This document shows, one piece after another, positions 8,279 to 17,800 of a DNA stretch of 64,000 bases. Positions within the stretch are counted from its first letter, which is position 1, and the number at the start of each line of letters is the position of its first letter. Position numbers and translations under genes: made by a program. The notes below the pieces were generated by a model, which made no database searches, was not told the origin of the DNA, and saw only the letters and a list, made by a program, of their open reading frames with translations. Source of the DNA: Pseudocitrobacter faecalis (GTDB taxonomy: Bacteria; Pseudomonadota; Gammaproteobacteria; Enterobacterales; Enterobacteriaceae); assembly GCA_003315335.1 (NCBI GenBank), contig QNRL01000007.1:130486-194485 (forward strand), written 5' to 3'.

Positions 8279-9595
8279 ATGATTAACCCAAGAACCATTG
8301 CGCAAGAAATTGCTTATGCGGATGTCGCCACCCAGGCGGCAAATTTGCAGGAGAAGCAGACCGAACTGGATGCCGAAAGCAGCGGCCTGGATACGCTTAG
8401 CTCGGCGTTGAGCGATTTCCAGAGCGCCGTTGATGCGCTGAACAGCGATACCGACGGCCCGGTAACGTTTTCCGCTTCCAGCAGTAATGACTCGGCGACC
8501 GTATCTGCCAACTCGCAGGCGCAGGCGGGGAGCTACTCTTTTTACGTCGAGCAACTGGCGCAGGCGCAGCAGACCACGTTCAGCATGGGCGACGACACCT
8601 TTTCCGCGACCGGCACCTTCGAGCTGACGATGGGCGACAGCACCATGGATATCGACCTGGCTTCAGCCGATCAGAACGGTGACGGCGACGGTTTTATCGA
8701 TGCCAGCGAACTGGTGAACGCGATTAACGATTCCGATGAGAATCCCGGCGTTTCGGCGGCGCTGGTGAAAACCGATGGCACCACCACCATAATGTTGACG
8801 TCGGACAGCACCGGCGCGCAAAGCGCGTTTTCGTTCAGCGTGACGGGGCATGACGCCACCAACGACAGCGCCAGCGCACCTGTTCCCACGGATGTTTCCT
8901 CCGCCCAGGACGCGATTATTCATCTTGGCAGCGCCACGGGGCCAGCCATCACCAACAGCAGCAACACCTTTGATGATGTGATCCCCGGCGTCACCATGAC
9001 CTTTACCGAAGTCAGCGATTCCACCGACGATCTCACCACCTTTAACATCAGCGAAGATTCCAGCGCCAGCCAGGAAAAAGTGCAGACCTTTGTTGATGCC
9101 TATAACACGCTGATTGATACGGTTGATTCGCTGACCACCAACGGCAGCGATGGCAGCAGTGCCGGGGTTTTTGCCGGTGACGCAGGGCTAAGTTCGCTGG
9201 CAAACCAGCTCGATGATATTGCCCATGCCAGCTACAACGGCGTGTCGATTGTGGATTACGGCATCACCCTCGATTCCCACGGTCATTTGCAGATTGACTC
9301 TGACCAGTTCAACGACGAAATGGCGAAAAATCCTGACGGTCTGACCTCTATTTTCGTTGGCGATAACAGCATGGTGGCGCAGATGGACAGTCTCATCGAC
9401 ACCTACACGGATTCCAGTAACGGCATCATCACCCTGCGTCAGCAGAACATTGACGATCAGATGAGCAAAATCCAGGACGAAGGCGACCAGCTTACCGACA
9501 CCTATAACGCTAACTACGACCGTTATCTGGAGGAGTACACCAACACGCTGGTCGAGGTGTACACCATGAAAGCCAGCATGGCGGCATTCGCATAA
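8279..9595 (+). CDS. lafB: Lateral filament cap protein LafB (FliD family, HAP2)
   Basis: This 438-aa cap protein sits at the filament tip and places incoming flagellin. The N-terminal helix (INPRTIAQEIAYADVATQAA) and C-terminal helix (MSKIQDEGDQLTDTYNANYD ... YTMKASMAAFA) are the FliD halves that dock on the filament. The middle contains the Flagellin-hook IN motif style segment around residues 215-240. GGAG precedes the ATG. It starts the run lafBCDEF-lafSTU, all in one direction with gaps below 25 bp, probably one operon from the sigma-54 site. Confidence 0.92.
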   Translation: MINPRTIAQEIAYADVATQAANLQEKQTELDAESSGLDTLSSALSDFQSAVDALNSDTDGPVTFSASSSNDSATVSANSQAQAGSYSFYVEQLAQAQQTTFSMGDDTFSATGTFELTMGDSTMDIDLASADQNGDGDGFIDASELVNAINDSDENPGVSAALVKTDGTTTIMLTSDSTGAQSAFSFSVTGHDATNDSASAPVPTDVSSAQDAIIHLGSATGPAITNSSNTFDDVIPGVTMTFTEVSDSTDDLTTFNISEDSSASQEKVQTFVDAYNTLIDTVDSLTTNGSDGSSAGVFAGDAGLSSLANQLDDIAHASYNGVSIVDYGITLDSHGHLQIDSDQFNDEMAKNPDGLTSIFVGDNSMVAQMDSLIDTYTDSSNGIITLRQQNIDDQMSKIQDEGDQLTDTYNANYDRYLEEYTNTLVEVYTMKASMAAFA

Positions 9596-9617
9596 TTCAG
9601 AAGGACTATCCCTAAAG

Positions 9618-10010
9618 ATGTACGAAGTACAGGACGGCTATTCGCAATATAAACAGGTTGACCTTGCGGCCCGCACGGCGGCGGCGTCTCCTCTCGAACT
9701 GGTACTGGTGCTGTTTTCCGGCCTGATGGATGAGCTGGAACGCGCCAAAAGCCATATCGCCGCGAAGCGATTCGAAAAGAAAGCGCAGAGCATCAACAAA
9801 TGCATCGACATTCTCAACGCGCTCACCAGTTCGCTGGAGTTTGAGACCGGCGGCGAGCTGGTGGTGAATCTTTCGCGTCTCTATGACCACTGCGTTTACC
9901 GCTTATATGAGGCCAGCGGCGAACTGTCGGCTGAGAAAATCGATGAAGTGATGCTGATCCTCGGCAACCTGCGTGAAGGCTGGGAAGGGCTTTCGGGCAA
10001 GCTGGGTTAA
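9618..10010 (+). CDS. lafC: Lateral flagellin export chaperone LafC (FliS family)
   Basis: At 130 aa, this is a FliS-type helical bundle that binds the flagellin C-terminus and prevents premature polymerisation. The start MYEVQDGYSQYKQVDLAART and the following SPLELVLVLFSGLMDELERA are the conserved FliS signature. It lies 22 bp after lafB with AAGGAC as ribosome site and 4 bp before lafD. Its client should be LafA. Confidence 0.93.
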   Translation: MYEVQDGYSQYKQVDLAARTAAASPLELVLVLFSGLMDELERAKSHIAAKRFEKKAQSINKCIDILNALTSSLEFETGGELVVNLSRLYDHCVYRLYEASGELSAEKIDEVMLILGNLREGWEGLSGKLG

Positions 10011-10014
10011 GACG

Positions 10015-10326
10015 ATGGAAAAACAACGCAGGCAACTTTTCGCGCTGGTCGAGGCGATGAACGAGGCGCTGGATAAACAACGCTGGCGACGCCTTCCGGC
10101 GCTGCATCAGCAGTTGATGCGCCAGTTTCACGACTACGCGGCGGCAGAAACCGATGCCGCGCAGCTGTGTGCGGTGAAGGCGCAACTGTACGGCGCGTTT
10201 AACGCCCTGATTAAACGGCGCGAGCAGCGCGCTGAGGTGCTAAAAGCGCGTATGGAACAGCATCAGCGGCATCAGGAAGGCGTACTGGCCTACTCAATTG
10301 TTAATTTACTTTCGGAGAAGTCATGA
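10015..10326 (+). CDS. lafD: LafD, FliT-like lateral flagellar chaperone
   Basis: A 103-aa, charged, wholly helical protein. The ATG at 10015 follows the lafC stop by 4 bp and is preferred to a start at 9973 that would lie inside lafC. FliT-type proteins guard the cap protein and modulate regulators. Position between fliS and fliK homologues in the lateral cluster supports LafD. Sequence similarity to FliT is too weak to judge by eye. Confidence 0.7.
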   Translation: MEKQRRQLFALVEAMNEALDKQRWRRLPALHQQLMRQFHDYAAAETDAAQLCAVKAQLYGAFNALIKRREQRAEVLKARMEQHQRHQEGVLAYSIVNLLSEKS

Positions 10327-11384
10327 ATCCGGCATTGCTTGCCACGCTCGGAACGCTTGCGGAAACGGCGTCGCTGAAAACGGACATCTTACCGCCGGTG
10401 AGCGGTGAAAACGCGCCCGCGTTTGCGCTGCCGAAAATGGCCGTCGCGGCGGTGGCGGAGCGCGTACATAGTGCTAAAACCGCTCAACAGCAGGCGACGT
10501 GTGTGCAGGAGAACGATCCGGCGGCGATGCAGGCGTTGATGGCACTGTTATTGCCGCAACCGGTCGCGCCGCATGAGGCGAGGCCGCAGCCGCAGAGTGT
10601 CGCAACATCGCCCGTTATCCAGCAACGGGCAAAAACGCGGGTGCAAAACGCGCCGCAACGTCTGGTGCAGCAGCAGGAACGCACACCACTGCCGCCGCAG
10701 TTGCAGGATCTGGTCAGCCAGTTGCCGCAGGTGAAACCTGAACAGCAGGCAAAACTGGCGACTTACGCCAGTGAAGATTTACGCGCGATTTCGCCGCCGC
10801 AACCCCATGCATCTGTAAAGCCCGCTCGCCCGAAACCTGAGACAAACCGCGTGACCGTGCGCCCGTTGGTGGAGCGGAAAACGGAAAAAGTACCGGACAG
10901 TGAACCGGTTATTGCGCGCGCCGCGTTGCCGGTGAAAACGCCGGAACTGATTAGCGATCACCACGAGATTGCCGCTAAACCCGTCACGCTCTCGATGGAT
11001 GAACTGGGCGAAAAACTGACGACGTTACTGAAAGATCAGATTCACTTTCAGCTCAATAAACAGCAGCAGATCTCCACTATCCGTCTCGATCCGCCGTCGC
11101 TTGGCAAGCTTGAGATCGCCGTGCAGTTGGATAGCGGCAAACTGACGGTGCATATCGGCGCCAGTCAGGGCGAAGTCTGCCGCGCGTTACAGCAGTTTAG
11201 CGACGATCTCCGGCAACATCTGACGGCGCAGAATTTTATGGAGGTGAACGTGCAGGTCTCCTCCGAAGGGCAGTCGCAGCAGCAACAACAGTCGGGCCAT
11301 CAGCAGGAAGAGGTGAGTGCAGCTCTACTTCTCGAGGATGCGCCTCAATTTCAACACAACGAATCCGTTTTGATCAAAGTGTAA
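10323..11384 (+). CDS. lafE: Lateral hook-length control protein LafE (FliK family)
   Basis: At 353 aa, the start overlaps the lafD stop by 4 bp. The N-terminal two thirds are Pro/Gln/Ala-rich and low in order, as expected of the ruler region of FliK. Residues about 220-320 form the Flg_hook domain with the hallmark STIRLDPPSLGKLEIAVQL. A Gln-rich tail follows (QSQQQQQSGHQQEE). The protein measures the hook and switches the export gate to filament substrates. Confidence 0.88.
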   Translation: MNPALLATLGTLAETASLKTDILPPVSGENAPAFALPKMAVAAVAERVHSAKTAQQQATCVQENDPAAMQALMALLLPQPVAPHEARPQPQSVATSPVIQQRAKTRVQNAPQRLVQQQERTPLPPQLQDLVSQLPQVKPEQQAKLATYASEDLRAISPPQPHASVKPARPKPETNRVTVRPLVERKTEKVPDSEPVIARAALPVKTPELISDHHEIAAKPVTLSMDELGEKLTTLLKDQIHFQLNKQQQISTIRLDPPSLGKLEIAVQLDSGKLTVHIGASQGEVCRALQQFSDDLRQHLTAQNFMEVNVQVSSEGQSQQQQQSGHQQEEVSAALLLEDAPQFQHNESVLIKV

Positions 11385-11391
11385 AGGCAAT

Positions 11392-11859
11392 ATGAAGAAA
11401 ATCGTGGTGGCGGGCGTGGTCAGCGCCGTTCTGGCAATGGTCGTGGGCGCCGGAGCTGGATGGGGAGTCTGGCATCATTATGCCGGAAAAGGAAAACCAA
11501 CTCACGCCGCGCAGGCGGGATCCGTGGAGACTCTGGATGAGAGCAAAAGCGTATTTGTGACGTTGCCAGAAACGATTGTCACGCTGCATGACAACAACGG
11601 CGCTGATCATTATTTGTCGGCAGAATTAGTCATGGTGGTGGCCAGTGATAAAGAGGCTGAAAAAGTCAAGCATCAGGAACCGCTGTATCAAAGTATTGCG
11701 GTGGAATGCCTGACAGAAATGAAATTTGAAGATTTGCGCGGCATGAAAATATCGGCCATCCGCAAATTGATTTCTGATGCGCTGAAAAAAGATCTCAAGC
11801 GTCGCAATATGACCGCACCGTATAAGGATTTGCTGGTGAAAAAAGTGGTCTTCCAGTAA
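11392..11859 (+). CDS. lafF: LafF, FliL-family stator-associated membrane protein
   Basis: At 155 aa, it has one N-terminal membrane segment (IVVAGVVSAVLAMVVGAGAG) and a periplasmic FliL domain ending in DALKKDLKRRNMTAPYKDLL VKKVVFQ. FliL proteins surround the stator and support torque under load. It lies between lafE and lafS and belongs to the same transcript, ahead of the stator genes lafTU. Confidence 0.88.
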   Translation: MKKIVVAGVVSAVLAMVVGAGAGWGVWHHYAGKGKPTHAAQAGSVETLDESKSVFVTLPETIVTLHDNNGADHYLSAELVMVVASDKEAEKVKHQEPLYQSIAVECLTEMKFEDLRGMKISAIRKLISDALKKDLKRRNMTAPYKDLLVKKVVFQ

Positions 11860-11878
11860 TCACCAGGCGGATAAAAAC

Positions 11879-12595
11879 ATGCTACAGGACGTATTCGAGT
11901 CAGAAGAATTTGCTGCCGCGCCGGTATTAACTCCGCAGCAGGAGAGCCATTATTTGCAGGCCTATTTGCCGCTGGTGCGTAAAGTGGTGCGGCAACTTGC
12001 GCCGCAGTGTCACTGCATTATTGACCGTCAGGATATGGAGCAGACGGCGTTAATGGGGTTGCTTAACGCCATTCGCCGCTACGGGATGCCAGATGAAGGC
12101 TTTGCGGGCTACGCCGTACACCGGATTCGCGGCGCGATCCTTGATGAGCTACGCGCACTTGACTGGCGACCGCGCCAGCTTCGGCAGAAATATCATCAGA
12201 TGAAAGACCTGATTCGTGAAACGCGGAAAAAACTGGGGCACGAACCGGAGTGGTCGGAACTGGCCGGGGAAGGGATCTCGCATGAAGATTATCTCGAATA
12301 TCAGCAACTGGAAGGGGCGGAAGCGCTTGCCAGCCTTGATGAGTTGCTCAGTGGCGAAGGCCACGGCATTCCGCTTGCGGGCAGAGAACTGGAAGAGCAG
12401 TTTGTTACTCAGCGAATGCTTCAACATGCGCTGGCGCAATTAAGTGAAAAAGAGCAACTGATCCTTTCCCTGTATTACCAGCATGAGATGAATCTAAAAG
12501 AGATTGCGCTGGTATTAGGGCTGACTGAGGCCCGTATTTGTCAACTGAATAAACAGATCGCGCAGAAAATTCGTGATTGTGTCTATCCGAATTAA
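11879..12595 (+). CDS. lafS: Lateral flagellar sigma-28 factor LafS (FliA family)
   Basis: This 238-aa group 3 sigma factor should direct RNA polymerase to late lateral genes such as lafA. Region 2 runs through LPLVRKVVRQLAP ... GLLNAIRRYG and ILDELRALDWRPRQLRQK, the latter typical of FliA. Region 4 is at the end (LKEIALVLGLTEARICQLNK). It is encoded inside the motor/filament operon, so lateral gene expression has a dedicated sigma apart from that of the primary system. No lateral anti-sigma gene is visible in this window. Confidence 0.93.
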   Translation: MLQDVFESEEFAAAPVLTPQQESHYLQAYLPLVRKVVRQLAPQCHCIIDRQDMEQTALMGLLNAIRRYGMPDEGFAGYAVHRIRGAILDELRALDWRPRQLRQKYHQMKDLIRETRKKLGHEPEWSELAGEGISHEDYLEYQQLEGAEALASLDELLSGEGHGIPLAGRELEEQFVTQRMLQHALAQLSEKEQLILSLYYQHEMNLKEIALVLGLTEARICQLNKQIAQKIRDCVYPN

Positions 12596-12607
12596 AGTGA
12601 AGAAATC

Positions 12608-13471
12608 ATGCAAAAAATATTAGGTTTACTGGTGGTGCTCGGCTGCGTATTTGGCGGCTATTTTGAAGCGGGCGGGCAATTAGTGGCTATCTGGCAACCG
12701 GCGGAGATGATCATTATTTTGGGCGCAGGTTTCGGGGCGATGATTATCGGTAACCCGAAACATGTGCTGAAAGAGATCGCCCATCAAGTTAAAGGTGTGA
12801 TCAGTAAAAAACAGCTTGGGCCGGAGTTTCAGCGTCAGCTTTTAATGTGTCTGTATGAATTGCTGGAGATGGTGCAAAACGGCGGCCTGCGAATGCTGGA
12901 CCAGCATATCGATCAGCCGGAAGAGAGCACCATTTTCCAGAAATACCCGCTGGTGTTAACCCAGAAGCGGTTAGTGACCTTTATTGCCGATAACTTTCGC
13001 CTGATGGCGATGGGCAAGATTGACGCCCATGAACTGGAAGGCATTCTCGATCAGGAGCTGGACACCGCCGAAGAGTCGCTGTTAACGCCCTCGCGCTCGC
13101 TGCAACGTACCGCCGAAGCGATGCCGGGATTTGGCATTTGTGCGGCGGTGCTGGGCATCATCATCACCATGCAGTCCATTGATGGTTCTATCGCCCTGAT
13201 TGGTCTGAAAGTGGCGGCGGCGCTGGTGGGTACGTTTTTGGGGGTATTTATTTGCTACTGCCTGATGGATCCGCTCGCCAATGCGATGGAGCAGCAGGCG
13301 CGCGCCGAGCACTCGCTGCTGGAGTGCGTGCGTACCGTGCTGGTGGCACAGGCGGGCGGTAAACCGACGCTGCTGGCGGTAGATGCCGGTCGTAAGCTGC
13401 TGCATCTGGCATCCAAACCGACCTTCGCCAACCTTGACGCGTGGGTGAATGCGATGCTGGAGCAAGAATAA
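12608..13471 (+). CDS. lafT: Lateral stator protein LafT (MotA family)
   Basis: At 287 aa, it has four membrane segments (near residues 1-25, 30-50, 170-190 and 200-225) and the large cytoplasmic loop after the second that contacts the rotor in MotA. Conserved pieces include LGAGFGAMIIGNP and TAEAMPGFGICAAVLGIIIT. With LafU it forms the ion channel powering lateral rotation. It is followed 2 bp later by lafU. Confidence 0.93.
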   Translation: MQKILGLLVVLGCVFGGYFEAGGQLVAIWQPAEMIIILGAGFGAMIIGNPKHVLKEIAHQVKGVISKKQLGPEFQRQLLMCLYELLEMVQNGGLRMLDQHIDQPEESTIFQKYPLVLTQKRLVTFIADNFRLMAMGKIDAHELEGILDQELDTAEESLLTPSRSLQRTAEAMPGFGICAAVLGIIITMQSIDGSIALIGLKVAAALVGTFLGVFICYCLMDPLANAMEQQARAEHSLLECVRTVLVAQAGGKPTLLAVDAGRKLLHLASKPTFANLDAWVNAMLEQE

Positions 13472-13473
13472 GC

Positions 13474-14388
13474 ATGAGAAAGACGGGCAACCGCCGCGAG
13501 CGTGGGGCAAAAACCACCATCGTCCGGCGGCAGATCAAAAAAAATCATGCCGGGCATCACGGCGGAGCGTGGAAGGTGGCGTTCGCCGACTTTACGCTGG
13601 CGATGATGGCGCTATTTATGACCCTGTGGATTGTCAACAGCGTCAGTAAATCTGAGCGCGAAAGCATTATGGCGGCGCTGCACGGGCAGTCTATTTTTAA
13701 CGGTGGCGGACTGTCGCCGTTAAATAAAATCAGCCCGACGCATCCGCCGAAACCGACCACCGTGGCGGTGCCGGAAGAAACCGAGAAAAAAGTCCGCGAC
13801 GTGAATGAGAAAACGGCGCTGCTGAAGAAGAAATCCGCCACTGAGCTGGGCGAGCTGGCGACCAATATCAACACCATTGCCCGCAATGCGCATATGGAAG
13901 CCAATCTGGAGATGGAGATTGTTCCTCAGGGGTTGCGGGTACTGATTAAAGACGACCAGAACCGCAATATGTTTGAACGCGGCAGCGCGAAGATTATGCC
14001 GTTCTTTAAAACCCTGCTGGTGGAGTTAGCGCCGGTTTTTGATTCGCTCGACAATAAGATCATCATCACCGGGCATACCGATGCGATGGCCTATAAAAGC
14101 AATATCTATAACAACTGGAATCTTTCGGGCGATCGCGCGCTGTCTGCCCGTCGCGTGCTGGAAGACGCCGGGATGCCGGAAGATAAAGTGATGCAGGTCA
14201 GCGCGATGGCAGACCAGATGCTGCTGGACGCCAAAAATCCGCAAAGCGCGGGTAACCGGCGCATTGAGATTATGGTGCTGACCAAAAGCGCGTCGGATAC
14301 GCTGTATCAATATTTTGGTCAGCATGGGGATAAAGTGGTGCAGCCGCTGGTGCAAAGGTTGGATAAGCGTGCGGGGGGCTGGGGATAA
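13474..14388 (+). CDS. lafU: Lateral stator protein LafU (MotB family)
   Basis: This 304-aa peptidoglycan anchor of the stator starts at the ATG at 13474, 2 bp after lafT. An earlier GTG at 13441 would lie in lafT. The plug/membrane part reads VAFADFTLAMMALFMTLWIV, and its Asp is the expected proton-carrying residue. The C-terminal OmpA/MotB domain includes IIITGHTDAMAY and SAGNRRIEIMVL. The last 72 codons are repeated downstream at 14491-14708. The gene itself is intact, unlike the mbhA remnant in E. coli K-12. Confidence 0.93.
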   Translation: MRKTGNRRERGAKTTIVRRQIKKNHAGHHGGAWKVAFADFTLAMMALFMTLWIVNSVSKSERESIMAALHGQSIFNGGGLSPLNKISPTHPPKPTTVAVPEETEKKVRDVNEKTALLKKKSATELGELATNINTIARNAHMEANLEMEIVPQGLRVLIKDDQNRNMFERGSAKIMPFFKTLLVELAPVFDSLDNKIIITGHTDAMAYKSNIYNNWNLSGDRALSARRVLEDAGMPEDKVMQVSAMADQMLLDAKNPQSAGNRRIEIMVLTKSASDTLYQYFGQHGDKVVQPLVQRLDKRAGGWG

Positions 14389-14773
14389 GGGTGCGTGCTG
14401 TGCCCCTCACCCCGGCCCTCTCCCGCAGGGAGAGGGTGAAAACCAGCGCAGGTATTTCACATTTGCACTGACGGTCCCCTCTCTCTGAAGGGATGCCGGA
14501 AGATAAAGTGATGCAGGTCAGCGCGATGGCAGACCAGATGCTGCTGGACGCCAAAAATCCGCAAAGCGCGGGTAACCGGCGTATTGAGATTATGGTGCTG
14601 ACCAAAAGCGCGTCGGATACGCTGTATCAATATTTTGGTCAGCATGGGGATAAGGTGGTGCAGCCGCTGGTGCAAAGGTTGGATAAGCGTGCGGGGGGCA
14701 GGGGATAACGGTGCGTGCTGTGCCCCTCACCCCGGCCCTCTCCCGCAGGGAGAGGGTGAAAAGCACTGTTCCC
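14171..14773 (+). repeat. Tandem duplication of the lafU 3' end plus palindrome
   Basis: Bases 14171-14453 recur at 14491-14773, a 320-bp shift over about 283 bp with roughly four mismatches that I count by eye. The copy spans the last 72 codons of lafU, its stop and the adjoining C/T-rich palindrome. The left junction of the second copy falls inside a CCCCTCTCTCTGAAGG remnant of the same palindrome family, which suggests recombination through those repeats. Confidence 0.92.
14491..14708 (+). pseudogene. lafU' fragment, duplicated MotB C-terminus
   Basis: This 72-codon open frame encodes the end of the OmpA/MotB domain (from MPEDKVMQVSAMADQML to the stop). It lacks the membrane segment and the start of the peptidoglycan-binding domain, so it cannot act as a stator. 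No ribosome site precedes the ATG. The few differences from lafU are silent, except for a Trp-to-Arg change two residues before the stop, which implies a recent copy. Confidence 0.88.
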
Positions 14774-14812
14774 TCTCCCTTGAGGGAGAGGGTTAGGGTG
14801 AGGGGGCAAACC
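14720..14812. repeat. C/T-rich REP-like pair between lafU' and putA
   Basis: Two palindromes of the same family as at 1-140 lie between the convergent lafU fragment and putA: CCCTCTCCCGCAGGGAGAG near 14737 and CCCTCTCCCTTGAGGGAGAG near 14771. A further copy lies at 14404-14450 after the true lafU stop. Confidence 0.8.
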
Positions 14813-14821
14813 CGCACCGAC

Positions 14822-17800
14822 TCAGCCGATCGTCATCAGACTCGCATTTCCTCCCGCCGCCGCGGTGTTCACACTCAGCGAGCGTTCGTGATACAGACGT
14901 TCCAGCAGCAGATTGGTTTCGCCGCGCGCGAAGCCCTGCACTGAAACAATCGCACCGTCGCGGGCGGCAACCTGTTCGCACAGTTTACGCAACTGATCGG
15001 AATCACCGTGGTAAATCACCGCATCGAAGAACTGGCTCATTAATACATCCGCTTTGGCGAAGCGAATGCGCTCGCTCACCTCTTTCGGCAGCTTTTTCGC
15101 CAGTTCGCGCTGGAGTGGGGCGTCCGGCCACAGCACTTCACTGCCGACCGCCATCACTGCCGCCAGTTGCGTCAGCGCATCCTGTTCGTCATCAGCGACG
15201 CAGAGTACACGCTCGCGCGGCATCAGCGTCCAGGTGTTGCGTTCACCGGTCGGGCCCGGCAGGACGCGCTGGGTTCCGGCTTGCGCCAGTTCGCCATACT
15301 GCTGGCACAGAGCGCTCAGCGAGGCATTACCATTGCTCCAGTTCTTCAGCGCGGTAAGCGGTTTTTCCAGCAGTGCTTTTAGCTGCGCGTCTACGGGGTA
15401 TTCCGCATCCTGACGAGCAAGCGTCGTGCCCAACGCCGTTTCCGGGCGGCTGGTCAGCAGGCGATAGAGATAGAGCGGGCCGCCCGCTTTCGGGCCGGTG
15501 CCGGATAAGCCTTCGCCACCGAAAGGCTGCACGCCCACAACGGCGCCGACCATGTTGCGGTTGACGTACAGGTTGCCGACTTTCGCGCTACCCGTGACCT
15601 GGGCGATGGTTTCGTCGATACGCGTATGCACGCCCAGCGTCAGACCGTAGCCAGAGGCGTTAATTTGCTCAATCAGTTTGTCCAGATTATTGCGGTTGTA
15701 GCGCACCACGTGCAGTACCGGGCCGAACACTTCCTTCTTCAGCTCATCAAAGCTTTCCAGCTCGATAAGCGTCGGCGCAACAAAAGTACCGGACTGCCAT
15801 TCGCGCGCATCGTCACTGTTTTCGCGTGCCGCCTGGAAGACGGTGCGGCCTTTGGCGCGCATCGCCTGAATGTGGCGTTCGATATTGGTTTTCGCTTCAT
15901 CATCAATCACCGGGCCGATATCGGTGGTCAGGCGACCGGGGTTGCCCATTCGGCATTCGCCCATCGCACCGCGCAGCATGGTGAGGGTGTGGTCGGCGAT
16001 ATCGTCCTGCAGACAGAGTACGCGCAGGGCGGAGCAGCGCTGACCCGCGCTATCAAAAGCGGAGGCTACAACATCCACAACGACCTGCTCGGTGAGTGCG
16101 GAAGAATCGACGATCATCGCGTTCATCCCGCCCGTTTCGGCGATAAGCGGCGTCGGGCGCCCCTGCGAATCGAGGCGGGTGGCGATGTTGCGTTGCAGCA
16201 GGGTCGCGACTTCCGTTGACCCGGTGAACATCACGCCGCGAACACGGTTGTCGGAAGTGAGTTGCGCACCGACGGTTTCGCCACGACCAGGCAGAAGCTG
16301 TACCACACCTGGCGGTACGCCTGCTTCCAGCAGAATCGCAATGCCCTGTGCGGCAATCAGCGGGGTCTGCTCGGCAGGTTTCGCCAGCACGCTGTTACCG
16401 GCGGCGAGGGCGGCGGCAATTTGCCCGGTAAAGATAGCGAGAGGGAAGTTCCACGGGCTGATACACACCACCGGGCCCAGCGGGCGGTGGGTTTCGTTAT
16501 CGAAATCATGACGTACCTGACCGGCGTAGTAGTGCAGGAAATCGACCGCTTCACGCACTTCGGCAATCGCGTTGCTGAAGGTTTTCCCGGCTTCGCGCAC
16601 CAGAATGCCAATCAACTGCTGCATCTGGCCTTCCATCAGCACCGCGGCACGTTCAAGGATGGCGGCACGTTCCTGCGGCGGGGTAGCAAACCAGATTGGC
16701 GCATTGTTCACCGCGCTGGTCAGCGCCTGTTCGACTTCAGCTTCTGTCGCTTCGCGAACATAACCCACGATATCTTTCGGCTCCGCCGGGTTAAGCAGCG
16801 GCGTCATTTCGCCTTCGACGACCGGATGCTCCAGCATCGGCAGCGCGCGCCATTTTTGCAACGCACTGTTCAGCAGCGAGGAAGAGAGCGAGGCCAGGCG
16901 ATGTTCGTTAGAGAGGTCAAGGCCCGCAGAGTTGGTGCGGTCTTTACCGTAGAGGTCGCGCGGCAGGGCAATTTTCGGATGCGGCAGGCCAGCAGCACCT
17001 TCCTGAATCGCCATTTTTTCAACGGCTTCAACCGGATCGGCCACCAGCTCATCGAGCGGCAGCGTGGTATCCGCGATTCGGTTAACGAAGGAGGTGTTGG
17101 CACCGTTTTCCAGCAGACGGCGCACCAGATACGCCAGCAGCGTTTCATGGGTGCCGACCGGGGCGTAAATACGGCACGGACGGTTTAACTTACCATCAGC
17201 GACTTTACCCACTACTTGCTCGTACAGGGGTTCACCCATGCCATGCAGGCACTGGAATTCATACTGACCCGGATAGTAGTTCTGTCCGGCCAGTTGATAG
17301 ATGGCTGCCAGCGTATGGGCGTTATGGGTGGCGAACTGCGGATAAATCAGGTTCGGTACGCCAAGCAGTTTTTTGGCACAGGCGAGGTAAGAGACGTCGG
17401 TGTATACCTTGCGGGTGTACACCGGGTAACCTTCCAGACCGTCCATTTGCGCGCGTTTGATTTCGCTGTCCCAGTACGCGCCTTTCACCAGACGGATCAT
17501 CAGGCGGCGACGGCTGCGGGTCGCGAGGTCAATCAGATAATCAATGACGAACGGGCAGCGTTTCTGATATGCCTGAATAACAAAACCAATCCCGTTCCAG
17601 CCTGCCAGTTCTGGCTCAAAGCACAGTTTTTCCAGCAGATCGAGGGAGATCTCCAGACGGTCAGCTTCTTCGGCGTCGATATTAATGCCGATATCGTACT
17701 GGCGCGCCAGCAGCGTCAGGGATTTCAGGCGCGGATAGAGTTCGTCCATGACGCGATCGTACTGTGCGCGGCTGTAGCGCGGGTGCAGGGCGGAAAGCTT

